A DNA stretch of 64,000 nt from Prosapia bicincta (lineage: Eukaryota > Arthropoda > Insecta > Hemiptera > Cercopidae). Below the pieces are notes generated by a model. That model saw only the letters and a program-made list of their open reading frames with translations, was not told the DNA's origin and ran no database searches. A program made the position numbers and the translations under genes. The stretch is taken from contig JBAIZL010000005.1 of assembly GCA_036971475.1 (NCBI GenBank), forward strand, positions 61,750,155 through 61,814,154. The letters are read 5' to 3'. Below are positions 1-14,623 of the stretch, piece after piece (the first letter of the stretch is position 1; each line of letters opens with the position of its first letter).

Positions 1-2813
1 GGAATATATATTTTCTGTTAGCTATGGTATACCTCATACAAGTATAAGTCAGGATCATTCAGCCACTTCGTCAGACCGTAGACGTTTCGATATCGTAGTA
101 GAATAGCGGAGAAAGCCAGCAGGAATATATATTGTCTGTTAGCTATGGTATACATCACACAAGTATAAGTCAGGATCATTCAGCCACTTCGTCAGACCGT
201 AGACGTTTCGATATCGTAGTAGAATAGCGGAGAAAGCCAGCAGGAATATATATTGTCTGTTAGCTATGGTATACCTCACACAAGTATAAGTCAGGATCAT
301 TCAGCCACTTCGTCAGACCGTAGACGTTTCGATATCGTAGTAGAATAGCGGAGAAAGCCAGCAGGAATATATATTGTCTGTTAGCTATGGTATACCTCAC
401 ACAAGTATAAGTCAGGATCATTCAGCCACTTCGTCAGACCGTAGACGTTTCGATATCGTAGTAGAATAATGGAAGAGCCAGCAGGAATATATATTGTCTG
501 TTAGCTATGGTATACCTCACACAAGTATAAGTCAGGATCATTCAGCCACTTCGTCAGACCGGAGACGTTTCGATATCGTAGTAGAATAGCGGAGAAAGCC
601 AGCAGGAATATATATTGTCTGTTAGCTATGGTATACCTCACACAAGTATAAGTCAGGATCATTCAGCAACATCGTCAGACCGTAGACGTTTCGATATCGT
701 AGTAGAATAGCGGAGAAAGCCAGCAGGAATATATATTGTCTGTTAGCTATGGTATACCTCATACAAGTATAAGTCAGGATCATTCAGCCACTTCGTCAGA
801 CCGGAGACGTTTCGATATCGTAGTAGAATAGCGGAGAAAGCCAGCAGGAATATATATTGTCTGTTAGCTATGGTATACCTCATACAAGTATAAGTCAGGA
901 TCATTCAGCAACATCGTCAGACCGTAGACGTTTCGATATCGTAGTAGAATAGCGGAGAAAGCCAGCAGGAATATATATTGTCTGTTAGCTGTGGTATACC
1001 TCACACAAGTATAAGTCAGGATCATTCAGCAACATCGTCAGACCGGAGACCTTTCGATTGTGTAGTAGTATAACGGAGAAAGCCAGCAGGAATATATATT
1101 GTCTGTTAGCTATGGTATACCTCACACAAGTATAAGTCAGGATCATTCAGCCACTTCGTCAGACCGGAGACCTTTCGATTGTGTAGTAGTATAGCGGAGA
1201 AAGCCAGCAGGAATATATATTGTCTGTTAGCTATGGTATACCTCACACAAGTATAAGTCAGGATCATTCAGCAACATCGTCAGACCGTAGACGTTTCGAT
1301 ATCGTAGTAGAATAATGGAGGAGCCAGCAGGAATATATATTGTCTGTTAGCTGTGGTATACCTCACACAAGTATAAGTCAGGATCATTCAGCAACATCGT
1401 CAGACCGGAGACCTTTCGATTGTGTAGTAGTATAGCGGAGAAAGCCAGCAGGAATATATATTGTCTGTTAGCTATGGTATACCTCACACAAGTATAAGTC
1501 AGGATCATTCAGCCACTTCGTCAGACCGGAGACGTTTCGATATCGTAGTAGAATAGCGGAGAAAGCCAGCAGGAATATATATTGTCTGTTAGCTGTGGTA
1601 TACCTCACACAAGTATAAGTCAGGATCATTCAGCAACATCGTCAGACCGGAGACCTTTCGATTGTGTAGTAGTATAGCGGAGAAAGCCAGCAGGAATATA
1701 TATTGTCTGTTAGCTATGGTATACCTCACACAAGTATAAGTCAGGATCATTCAGCAACATCGTCAGACCGTAGACGTTTCGATATCGTAGTAGAATAGCG
1801 GAGAAAGCCAGCAGGAATATATATTGTCTGTTAGCTATGGTATACCTCACACAAGTATAAGTCAGGATCATTCAGCCACTTCGTCAGACCGGAGACGTTT
1901 CGATATCGTAGTAGAATAGCGGAGAAAGCCAGCAGGAATATATATTGTCTGTTAGCTATGGTATACCTCACACAAGTATAAGTCAGGATCATTCAGCCAC
2001 TTCGTCAGACCGGAGACGTTTCGATATCGTAGTAGAATAGCGGAGAAAGCCAGCAGGAATATATATTGTCTGTTAGCTATGGTATACCTCATACAAGTAT
2101 AAGTCAGGATAATTCAGCCACTTCGTCAGACCGGAGACGTTTCGATATCGTAGTAGAATAGCGGAGAAAGCCAGCAGGAATATATATTGTCTGTTAGCTA
2201 TGGTATACCTCACACAAGTATAAGTCAGGATCATTCAGCAACTTCGTTAGACCGGAGACGTTTCGATATCGTAGTAGAATAATGGAGGAGCCAGCAGGAA
2301 TATATATTGTCTGTTAGCTATGGTATACCTCACACAAGAATAAGTCAGGATCATTCAGCCACTTCGTCAGACCGGAGACGTTTCGATTGCGTAGTAGTAT
2401 AGCGGAGAAAGCCAGCAGGAATATATATTGTCTGTTAGCTATGGTATACCTCATACAAGAATAAGTCAGGATCATTCAGCAACTTCGTTAGACCGGAGAC
2501 GTTTCGATTGCGTAGTAGTATAGCGGAGAAAGCCAGCAGGAATATATATTGTCTGTTAGCTATGGTATACCTCACACAAGAATAAGTCAGGATCATTCAG
2601 CAACTTCGTTAGACCGGAGACGTTTCGATTGCGTAGTAGTATAGCGGAGAAAGCCAGCAGGAATATATATTGTCTGTTAGCTATGGTATACCTCATACAA
2701 GTATAAGTCAGGATCATTCAGCAACTTCGTTAGACCGGAGACGTTTCGATATCGTAGTAGAATAGCGGAGAAAGCCAGCAGGAATATATATTGTCTGTTA
2801 GCTATGGTATACC
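1..2813. repeat. Segmental block inside the satellite, copy 1 of a ~2.8-kb duplication
   Basis: The order of monomer variants here recurs at 6,289-9,101, offset 6,288 bp. Diagnostic variants line up exactly: TACATCAC at 151 and 6,439, TATAACGG at about 1,071 and 7,359, and the TAATGGAAGAGCC junction at about 473 and 6,761. I saw one difference by eye, T at 200 against G at 6,488. The match stops at the AACAAGT/CACAAGT difference at 2,814 versus 9,102. The block starts at the window edge, so its true left boundary is unknown. Confidence 0.9.
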
Positions 2814-4111
2814 TCAAACAAGTATAAGTAAGGATAATTCAGCCACTTCGTCAGACCGGAGACGTTTCGATATCGTAGTAGAATAGCGGAGAAAGCCAGC
2901 AGGAATATATATTGTCTGTTAGCTATGGTATACCTCAAACAAGTATAAGTAAGGATAATTCAGCCACTTCGTCAGACCGTAGACGTTTCGATATCGTAGT
3001 AGAATAGCGGAGAAAGCCAGCAGGAATATATATTGTCTGTTAGCTATGGTATACCTCACACAAGTATAAGTCAGGATCATTCAGCCACTTCGTCAGACCG
3101 TAGACGTTTCGATATCGTAGTAGAATAGCGGAGAAAGCCAGCAGGAATATATATTGTCTGTTAGCTATGGTATACCTCACACAAGTATAAGTCAGGATCA
3201 TTCAGCCACTTCGTCAGACCGTAGACGTTTCGATATCGTAGTAGAATAGCGGAGAAAGCCAGCAGGAATATATATTTTCTGTTAGCTATGGTATACCTCA
3301 TACAAGTATAAGTAAGGATAATTCAGCCACTTCGTCAGACCGTAGACGTTTCGATATCGTAGTAGAATAGCGGAGAAAGCCAGCAGGAATAGATATTGTC
3401 TGTTAGCTATGGTATACCTCATACAAGTATAAGTAAGGATAATTCAGCCACTTCGTCAGACCGTAGACGTTTCGATATCGTAGTAGAATAGCGGAGAAAG
3501 CCAGCAGGAATATATATTTTCTGTTAGCTATGGTATACCTCATACAAGTATAAGTAAGGATAATTCAGCCACTTCGTCAGACCGTAGACGTTTCGATATC
3601 GTAGTAGAATAGCGGAGAAAGCCAGCAGGAATAGATATTGTCTGTTAGCTATAGTATACCTCATACAAGTATAAGTCAGGATCATTCAGCCACTTCGTCA
3701 GACCGTAGACGTTTCGATATCGTAGTAGAATAGCGGAGAAAGCCAGCAGGAATATATATTGTCTGTTAGCTATGGTATACCTCACACAAGTATAAGTCAG
3801 GATCATTCAGCCACTTCGTCAGACCGTAGACGTTTCGATATCGTAGTAGAATAGCGGAGAAAGCCAGCAGGAATATATATTTTCTGTTAGCTATGGTATA
3901 CCTCATACAAGTATAAGTCAGGATCATTCAGCCACTTCGTCAGACCGTAGACGTTTCGATATCGTAGTAGAATAGCGGAGAAAGCCAGCAGGAATATATA
4001 TTGTCTGTTAGCTATGGTATACCTCATACAAGTATAAGTAAGGATAATTCAGCCACTTCGTCAGACCGTAGACGTTTCGATATCGTAGTAGAATAGCGGA
4101 GAAAGCCAGCA

Positions 4112-4965
4112 GGAATATATATTTTCTGTTAGCTATGGTATACCTCATACAAGTATAAGTCAGGATCATTCAGCCACTTCGTCAGACCGTAGACGTTTCG
4201 ATATCGTAGTAGAATAGCGGAGAAAGCCAGCAGGAATATATATTGTCTGTTAGCTATGGTATACATCACACAAGTATAAGTCAGGATCATTCAGCCACTT
4301 CGTCAGACCGGAGACGTTTCGATATCGTAGTAGAATAGCGGAGAAAGCCAGCAGGAATATATATTGTCTGTTAGCTATGGTATACCTCACACAAGTATAA
4401 GTCAGGATCATTCAGCCACTTCGTCAGACCGTAGACGTTTCGATATCGTAGTAGAATAGCGGAGAAAGCCAGCAGGAATATATATTGTCTGTTAGCTATG
4501 GTATACCTCACACAAGTATAAGTCAGGATCATTCAGCCACTTCGTCAGACCGTAGACGTTTCGATATCGTAGTAGAATAATGGAAGAGCCAGCAGGAATA
4601 TATATTGTCTGTTAGCTATGGTATACCTCACACAAGTATAAGTCAGGATCATTCAGCCACTTCGTCAGACCGGAGACGTTTCGATATCGTAGTAGAATAG
4701 CGGAGAAAGCCAGCAGGAATATATATTGTCTGTTAGCTATGGTATACCTCACACAAGTATAAGTCAGGATCATTCAGCAACATCGTCAGACCGTAGACGT
4801 TTCGATATCGTAGTAGAATAGCGGAGAAAGCCAGCAGGAATATATATTGTCTGTTAGCTATGGTATACCTCATACAAGTATAAGTCAGGATCATTCAGCC
4901 ACTTCGTCAGACCGGAGACGTTTCGATATCGTAGTAGAATAGCGGAGAAAGCCAGCAGGAATATA
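4112..4965. repeat. Seven-monomer third copy of the start of the duplicated block
   Basis: The first seven monomers of the 2.8-kb block appear again here, with the TTTTCTG tip at 4,122, TACATCAC at 4,262 and the TAATGGAAGAGCC junction at 4,584 (offset 4,111 from copy 1 and 2,177 from copy 2). The variant order then departs from the other two copies at the eighth monomer. This points to repeated unequal exchange or duplication rather than one event. Confidence 0.8.
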
Positions 4966-6288
4966 TATTGTCTGTTAGCTATGGTATACCTCACACAAGT
5001 ATAAGTCAGGATCATTCAGCCACTTCGTCAGACCGTAGACGTTTCGATATCGTAGTAGAATAGCGGAGAAAGCCAGCAGGAATATATATTTTCTGTTAGC
5101 TATGGTATACCTCATACAAGTATAAGTCAGGATCATTCAGCCACTTCGTCAGACCGTAGACGTTTCGATATCGTAGTAGAATAGCGGAGAAAGCCAGCAG
5201 GAATATATATTGTCTGTTAGCTATGGTATACCTCATACAAGTATAAGTAAGGATAATTCAGCCACTTCGTCAGACCGTAGACGTTTCGATATCGTAGTAG
5301 AATAGCGGAGAAAGCCAGCAGGAATATATATTTTCTGTTAGCTATGGTATACCTCATACAAGTATAAGTCAGGATCATTCAGCCACTTCGTCAGACCGTA
5401 GACGTTTCGATATCGTAGTAGAATAGCGGAGAAAGCCAGCAGGAATATATATTGTCTGTTAGCTATGGTATACCTCACACAAGTATAAGTCAGGATCATT
5501 CAGCCACTTCGTCAGACCGGAGACGTTTCGATATCGTAGTAGAATAGCGGAGAAAGCCAGCAGGAATATATATTGTCTGTTAGCTATGGTATACCTCACA
5601 CAAGTATAAGTCAGGATCATTCAGCCACTTCGTCAGACCGGAGACGTTTCGATATCGTAGTAGAATAGCGGAGAAAGCCAGCAGGAATATATATTGTCTG
5701 TTAGCTATGGTATACCTCACACAAGTATAAGTCAGGATCATTCAGCAACATCGTCAGACCGTAGACGTTTCGATATCGTAGTAGAATAGCGGAGAAAGCC
5801 AGCAGGAATATATATTGTCTGTTAGCTATGGTATACCTCATACAAGTATAAGTCAGGATCATTCAGCCACTTCGTCAGACCGGAGACGTTTCGATATCGT
5901 AGTAGAATAGCGGAGAAAGCCAGCAGGAATATATATTGTCTGTTAGCTATGGTATACCTCACACAAGTATAAGTCAGGATCATTCAGCCACTTCGTCAGA
6001 CCGTAGACGTTTCGATATCGTAGTAGAATAGCGGAGAAAGCCAGCAGGAATATATATTTTCTGTTAGCTATGGTATACCTCATACAAGTATAAGTCAGGA
6101 TCATTCAGCCACTTCGTCAGACCGTAGACGTTTCGATATCGTAGTAGAATAGCGGAGAAAGCCAGCAGGAATATATATTGTCTGTTAGCTATGGTATACC
6201 TCATACAAGTATAAGTAAGGATAATTCAGCCACTTCGTCAGACCGTAGACGTTTCGATATCGTAGTAGAATAGCGGAGAAAGCCAGCA

Positions 6289-9101
6289 GGAATATATATT
6301 TTCTGTTAGCTATGGTATACCTCATACAAGTATAAGTCAGGATCATTCAGCCACTTCGTCAGACCGTAGACGTTTCGATATCGTAGTAGAATAGCGGAGA
6401 AAGCCAGCAGGAATATATATTGTCTGTTAGCTATGGTATACATCACACAAGTATAAGTCAGGATCATTCAGCCACTTCGTCAGACCGGAGACGTTTCGAT
6501 ATCGTAGTAGAATAGCGGAGAAAGCCAGCAGGAATATATATTGTCTGTTAGCTATGGTATACCTCACACAAGTATAAGTCAGGATCATTCAGCCACTTCG
6601 TCAGACCGTAGACGTTTCGATATCGTAGTAGAATAGCGGAGAAAGCCAGCAGGAATATATATTGTCTGTTAGCTATGGTATACCTCACACAAGTATAAGT
6701 CAGGATCATTCAGCCACTTCGTCAGACCGTAGACGTTTCGATATCGTAGTAGAATAATGGAAGAGCCAGCAGGAATATATATTGTCTGTTAGCTATGGTA
6801 TACCTCACACAAGTATAAGTCAGGATCATTCAGCCACTTCGTCAGACCGGAGACGTTTCGATATCGTAGTAGAATAGCGGAGAAAGCCAGCAGGAATATA
6901 TATTGTCTGTTAGCTATGGTATACCTCACACAAGTATAAGTCAGGATCATTCAGCAACATCGTCAGACCGTAGACGTTTCGATATCGTAGTAGAATAGCG
7001 GAGAAAGCCAGCAGGAATATATATTGTCTGTTAGCTATGGTATACCTCATACAAGTATAAGTCAGGATCATTCAGCCACTTCGTCAGACCGGAGACGTTT
7101 CGATATCGTAGTAGAATAGCGGAGAAAGCCAGCAGGAATATATATTGTCTGTTAGCTATGGTATACCTCATACAAGTATAAGTCAGGATCATTCAGCAAC
7201 ATCGTCAGACCGTAGACGTTTCGATATCGTAGTAGAATAGCGGAGAAAGCCAGCAGGAATATATATTGTCTGTTAGCTGTGGTATACCTCACACAAGTAT
7301 AAGTCAGGATCATTCAGCAACATCGTCAGACCGGAGACCTTTCGATTGTGTAGTAGTATAACGGAGAAAGCCAGCAGGAATATATATTGTCTGTTAGCTA
7401 TGGTATACCTCACACAAGTATAAGTCAGGATCATTCAGCCACTTCGTCAGACCGGAGACCTTTCGATTGTGTAGTAGTATAGCGGAGAAAGCCAGCAGGA
7501 ATATATATTGTCTGTTAGCTATGGTATACCTCACACAAGTATAAGTCAGGATCATTCAGCAACATCGTCAGACCGTAGACGTTTCGATATCGTAGTAGAA
7601 TAATGGAGGAGCCAGCAGGAATATATATTGTCTGTTAGCTGTGGTATACCTCACACAAGTATAAGTCAGGATCATTCAGCAACATCGTCAGACCGGAGAC
7701 CTTTCGATTGTGTAGTAGTATAGCGGAGAAAGCCAGCAGGAATATATATTGTCTGTTAGCTATGGTATACCTCACACAAGTATAAGTCAGGATCATTCAG
7801 CCACTTCGTCAGACCGGAGACGTTTCGATATCGTAGTAGAATAGCGGAGAAAGCCAGCAGGAATATATATTGTCTGTTAGCTGTGGTATACCTCACACAA
7901 GTATAAGTCAGGATCATTCAGCAACATCGTCAGACCGGAGACCTTTCGATTGTGTAGTAGTATAGCGGAGAAAGCCAGCAGGAATATATATTGTCTGTTA
8001 GCTATGGTATACCTCACACAAGTATAAGTCAGGATCATTCAGCAACATCGTCAGACCGTAGACGTTTCGATATCGTAGTAGAATAGCGGAGAAAGCCAGC
8101 AGGAATATATATTGTCTGTTAGCTATGGTATACCTCACACAAGTATAAGTCAGGATCATTCAGCCACTTCGTCAGACCGGAGACGTTTCGATATCGTAGT
8201 AGAATAGCGGAGAAAGCCAGCAGGAATATATATTGTCTGTTAGCTATGGTATACCTCACACAAGTATAAGTCAGGATCATTCAGCCACTTCGTCAGACCG
8301 GAGACGTTTCGATATCGTAGTAGAATAGCGGAGAAAGCCAGCAGGAATATATATTGTCTGTTAGCTATGGTATACCTCATACAAGTATAAGTCAGGATAA
8401 TTCAGCCACTTCGTCAGACCGGAGACGTTTCGATATCGTAGTAGAATAGCGGAGAAAGCCAGCAGGAATATATATTGTCTGTTAGCTATGGTATACCTCA
8501 CACAAGTATAAGTCAGGATCATTCAGCAACTTCGTTAGACCGGAGACGTTTCGATATCGTAGTAGAATAATGGAGGAGCCAGCAGGAATATATATTGTCT
8601 GTTAGCTATGGTATACCTCACACAAGAATAAGTCAGGATCATTCAGCCACTTCGTCAGACCGGAGACGTTTCGATTGCGTAGTAGTATAGCGGAGAAAGC
8701 CAGCAGGAATATATATTGTCTGTTAGCTATGGTATACCTCATACAAGAATAAGTCAGGATCATTCAGCAACTTCGTTAGACCGGAGACGTTTCGATTGCG
8801 TAGTAGTATAGCGGAGAAAGCCAGCAGGAATATATATTGTCTGTTAGCTATGGTATACCTCACACAAGAATAAGTCAGGATCATTCAGCAACTTCGTTAG
8901 ACCGGAGACGTTTCGATTGCGTAGTAGTATAGCGGAGAAAGCCAGCAGGAATATATATTGTCTGTTAGCTATGGTATACCTCATACAAGTATAAGTCAGG
9001 ATCATTCAGCAACTTCGTTAGACCGGAGACGTTTCGATATCGTAGTAGAATAGCGGAGAAAGCCAGCAGGAATATATATTGTCTGTTAGCTATGGTATAC
9101 C
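6289..9101. repeat. Segmental block inside the satellite, copy 2 of the ~2.8-kb duplication
   Basis: Nearly identical to 1-2,813 over about 23 monomers, including rare variants such as TATAACGG and the run of CAAGAATAAG monomers near 8,620-8,900. Near-identity over 2.8 kb, next to monomers differing at many sites, indicates a recent duplication. Confidence 0.9.
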
Positions 9102-9420
9102 TCACACAAGTATAAGTCAGGATAATTCAGCCACTTCGTCAGACCGTAGACGTTTCGATATCGTAGTAGAATAGCGGAGAAAGCCAGCAGGAATATATAT
9201 TGTCTGTTAGCTATGGTATACCTCATACAAGTATAAGTCAGGATAATTCAGCCACTTCGTCAGACCGGAGACGTTTCGATATCGTAGTAGAATAGCGGAG
9301 AAAGCCAGCAGGAATATATATTGTCTGTTAGCTATGGTATACCTCACACAAGTATAAGTCAGGATCATTCAGCAACATCGTCAGACCGGGGACGTTTCGA
9401 TATCGTAGTAGAATAGCGGA

Positions 9421-10980
9421 GAAAGCCAGCAGGAATATATATTGTCTGTTAGCTGTGGTATACCTCACACAAGTATAAGTCAGGATCATTCAGCCACTTC
9501 GTTAGACCGTAGACGTTTCGATATCGTAGTAGAATAATGGAGGAGCCAGCAGGAATATATATTGTCTGTTAGCTATGGTATACCTCACACAAGTATAAGT
9601 CAGGATAATTCAGCCACTTCGTCAGACCGTAGACGTTTCGATATCGTAGTAGTATAGCGGAGAAAGCCAGCAGGAATATATATTGTCTGTTAGCTGTGGT
9701 ATACCTCACACAAGTATAAGTCAGGATCATTCAGCCACTTCGTCAGACCGGGGACGTTTCGATATCGTAGTAGAATAGCGGAGAAAGCCAGCAGGAATAT
9801 ATATTGTCTGTTAGCTGTGGTATACCTCACACAAGTATAAGTCAGGATAATTCAGCCACTTCGTCAGACCGGGGACGTTTCGATATCGTAGTAGAATAGC
9901 GGAGAAAGCCAGCAGGAATATATATTGTCTGTTAGCTGTGGTATACCTCACACAAGTATAAGTCAGGATCATTCAGCCACTTCGTTAGACCGTAGACGTT
10001 TCGATATCGTAGTAGAATAATGGAGGAGCCAGCAGGAATATATATTGTCTGTTAGCTATGGTATACCTCACACAAGTATAAGTCAGGATAATTCAGCCAC
10101 TTCGTCAGACCGTAGACGTTTCGATATCGTAGTAGTATAGCGGAGAAAGCCAGCAGGAATATATATTGTCTGTTAGCTGTGGTATACCTCACACAAGTAT
10201 AAGTCAGGATAATTCAGCCACTTCGTCAGACCGGAGACGTTTCGATATCGTAGTAGAATAATGGAGGAGCCAGCAGGAATATATATTGTCTGTTAGCTAT
10301 TGTATACCTCACACAAGTATAAGTCAGGATAATTCAGCCACTTCGTCAGACCGGAGACGTTTCGATATCGTAGTAGAATAATGGAGGAGCCAGCAGGAAT
10401 ATATATTGTCTGTTAGCTATGGTATACCTCACACAAGTATAAGTCAGGATAATTCAGCCACTTCGTCAGACCGGGGACGTTTCGATATCGTAGTAGAATA
10501 GCGGAGAAAGCCAGCAGGAATATATATTGTCTGTTAGCTGTGGTATACCTCACACAAGTATAAGTCAGGATCATTCAGCCACTTCGTTAGACCGTAGACG
10601 TTTCGATATCGTAGTAGAATAATGGAGGAGCCAGCAGGAATATATATTGTCTGTTAGCTATGGTATACCTCACACAAGTATAAGTCAGGATAATTCAGCC
10701 ACTTCGTCAGACCGTAGACGTTTCGATATCGTAGTAGTATAGCGGAGAAAGCCAGCAGGAATATATATTGTCTGTTAGCTGTGGTATACCTCACACAAGT
10801 ATAAGTCAGGATAATTCAGCCACTTCGTCAGACCGGAGACGTTTCGATATCGTAGTAGAATAATGGAGGAGCCAGCAGGAATATATATTGTCTGTTAGCT
10901 ATTGTATACCTCACACAAGTATAAGTCAGGATAATTCAGCCACTTCGTCAGACCGTAGACGTTTCGATATCGTAGTAGAA
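9421..10980. repeat. Five-monomer (602-bp) higher-order repeat
   Basis: A series with the rare GACCGGGGACG variant, a TAATGGAGG junction monomer, a TAGTATAGCGG monomer and the rare CTATTGTATACC variant occurs twice. The CTATTGTATACC marker lies at about 10,299 and 10,901, 602 bp apart (three 120-bp and two 121-bp monomers). The GGGGACG variant occurs in only four monomers of the array (near 9,390, 9,752, 9,873 and 10,475). Confidence 0.7.
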
Positions 10981-13900
10981 TAGCGGAGAAAGCCAGCAGG
11001 AATATATATTTTCTGTTAGCTATGGTATACCTCATACAAGTATAAGTCAGGATAATTCAGCCACTTCGTCAGACCGGAGACGTTTCGATATCGTAGTAGA
11101 ATAGCGGAGAAAGCCAGCAGGAATATATATTGTCTGTTAGCTATGGTATACCTCACACAAGTATAAGTCAGGATCATTCAGCAACATCGTCAGACCGTAG
11201 ACGTTTCGATATCGTAGTAGAATAGCGGAGAAAGCCAGCAGGAATATATATTGTCTGTTAGCTATGGTATACCTCATACAAGTATAAGTCAGGATCATTC
11301 AGCAACTTCGTTAGACCGGAGACGTTTCGATATCGTAGTAGAATAGCGGAGAAAGCCAGCAGGAATATATATTGTCTGTTAGCTATGGTATACCTCATAC
11401 AAGTATAAGTCAGGATCATTCAGCAACTTCGTTAGACCGGAGACGTTTCGATATCGTAGTAGAATAGCGGAGAAAGCCAGCAGGAATATATATTGTCTGT
11501 TAGCTATGGTATACCTCACGCAAGTATAAGTCAGGATCATTCAGCCACTTCGTCAGACCGGAGACGTTTCGATATCGTAGTAGAATAATGGAGGAGCCAG
11601 CAGGAACATATATTGTCTGTTAGCTGTGGTATACCTCATACAAGTATAAGTCAGGATCATTCAGCCACTTCGTCAGACCGGAGACGTTTCGATATCGTAG
11701 TAGAATAGCGGAGAAAGCCAGCAGGAATATATATTGTCTGTTAGCTATGGTATACCTCATACAAGTATAAGTCAGGATCATTCAGCAACTTCGTTAGACC
11801 GGAGACGTTTCGATATCGTAGTAGAATAGCGGAGAAAGCCAGCAGGAATATATATTGTCTGTTAGCTATGGTATACCTCATACAAGTATAAGTCAGGATC
11901 ATTCAGCCACTTCGTCAGACCGTAGACGTTTCGATATCGTAGTAGAATAATGGAGGAGCCAGCAGGAATATATATTGTCTGTTAGCTGTGGTGTACCTCA
12001 CACAAGAATAAGTCAGGATCATTCAGCCACTTCGTCAGACCGGAGACGTTTCGATATCGTAGTAGAATAATGGAGGAGCCAGCAGGAATATATATTGTCT
12101 GTTAGCTATGGTATACCTCATACAAGTATAAGTCAGGATCATTCAGCAACTTCGTTAGACCGGAGACGTTTCGATTGCGTAGTAGAATAGCGGAAAAAGC
12201 CAGCAGGAATATATATTGTCTGTTAGCTGTGGTATACCTCACACAAGTATAAGTTAGGATCATTCAGCAGCATCGTCAGACCGGAGACGTTTCGATATCG
12301 TAGTAGAATAATGGAGGGGCCAGCAGGAATATATATTTTCTGTTAGCTATGGTATACCTCACACCAGAATAAGTCAGGATCATTCAGCCACTTCGTCAGA
12401 CCGGAGACGTTTCAATATCGTAGTAGAATAATGGAGGGGCCAGCAGGAATATATATTGTCTGTTAGCTATGGTATACCTCACACAAGTATAAGTCAGGAT
12501 CATTCAGCAACTTCGTTAGACCGGAGACGTTTCGATATCGTAGTAGAATAGCGGAGAAAGCCAGCAGGAATATATATTGTCTGTTAGCTATGGTATACCT
12601 CACACAAGTATAAGTCAGGATAATTCAGCCACTTCGTCAGACCGTAGACGTTTCGATATCGTAGTAGAATAGCGGAGAAAGCCAGCAGGAATATATATTG
12701 TCTGTTAGCTATGGTATACCTCACACAAGTATAAGTCAGGATCATTCAGCAACTTCGTTAGACCGGAGACGTTTCGATATCGTAGTAGAATAGCGGAGAA
12801 AGCCAGCAGGAATATATATTGTCTGTTAGCTATGGTATACCTCACACAAGTATAAGTCAGGATAATTCAGCCACTTCGTCAGACCGGAGACGTTTCGATA
12901 TCGTAGTAGAATAGCGGAGAAAGCCAGCAGGAACATATATTGTCTGTTAGCTATGGTATACCTCACACAAGTATAAGTCAGGATCATTCAGCAACTTCGT
13001 TAGACCGGAGACGTTTCGATATCGTAGTAGAATAGCGGAGAAAGCCAGCAGGAATATATATTGTCTGTTAGCTATGGTATACCTCATACAAGTATAAGTC
13101 AGGATCATTCAGCAACTTCGTTAGACCGGAGACGTTTCGATATCGTAGTAGAATAGCGGAGAAAGCCAGCAGGAATATATATTGTCTGTTAGCTATGGTA
13201 TACCTCATACAAGTATAAGTCAGGATCATTCAGCCACTTCGTCAGACCGTAGACGTTTCGATATCGTAGTAGAATAGCGGAGAAAGCCAGCAGGAATATA
13301 TATTGTCTGTTAGCTATGGTATACCTCATACAAGTATAAGTCAGGATCATTCAGCAACTTCGTTAGACCGGAGACGTTTCGATTGCGTAGTAGAATAGCG
13401 GAAAAAGCCAGCAGGAATATATATTGTCTGTTAGCTGTGGTATACCTCACACAAGTATAAGTTAGGATCATTCAGCAGCATCGTCAGACCGGAGACGTTT
13501 CGATATCGTAGTAGAATAATGGAGGGGCCAGCAGGAATATATATTTTCTGTTAGCTATGGTATACCTCACACCAGAATAAGTCAGGATCATTCAGCCACT
13601 TCGTCAGACCGGAGACGTTTCAATATCGTAGTAGAATAATGGAGGGGCCAGCAGGAATATATATTTTCTGTTAGCTATGGTATACCTCACACAAGTATAA
13701 GTCAGGATCATTCAGCCACTTCGTCAGACCGGAGACGTTTCAATATCGTAGTAGAATAATGGAGGGACCAGCAGGAATATATATTTTCTGTTAGCTATGG
13801 TATACCTCACACAAGTATAAGTCAGGATCATTCAGCCACTTCGTCAGACCGGAGACATTTCAATATCGTAGTAGAATAATGGAGGGGCCAGCAGGAATAT

Positions 13901-14623
13901 ATATTTTCTGTTAGCTATGGTATACCTCACACAAGTATAAGTCAGGATCATTCAGCAACATCGTCAGACCGGAGACGTTTCGATATCGTAGTAGAATAAT
14001 GGAGGAGCCAGCAGGAATATATATTGTCTGTTAGCTATGGTATACCTCACACAAGAATAAGTCAGGATCATTCAGCCACTTCGTCAGACCGGAGACGTTT
14101 CGATATCGTAGTAGAATAATGGAAGAGCCAGCAGGAATATATATTTTCTGTTAGCTATGGTATACCTCACACAAGTATAAGTCAGGATCATTCAGCCACT
14201 TCGTCAGACCGGAGACGTTTCGATATCGTAGTAGAATAATGGAGGAGCCAGCAGGAATATTTATTGTCTGTTAGCTATGGTATACCTCACACAAGTATAA
14301 GTCAGGATCATTCAGCCACTTCGTCAGACCGGAGACATTTCAATATCGTAGTAGAATAATGGAGGGGCCAGCAGGAATATATATTTTCTGTTAGCTATGG
14401 TATACCTCACACAAGTATAAGTCAGGATCATTCAGCAACATCGTCAGACCGGAGACGTTTCGATATCGTAGTAGAATAATGGAGGAGCCAGCAGGAATAT
14501 ATATTGTCTGTTAGCTATGGTATACCTCACACAAGAATAAGTCAGGATCATTCAGCCACTTCGTCAGACCGGAGACGTTTCGATATCGTAGTAGAATAAT
14601 GGAGGAGCCAGCAGGAATATATA

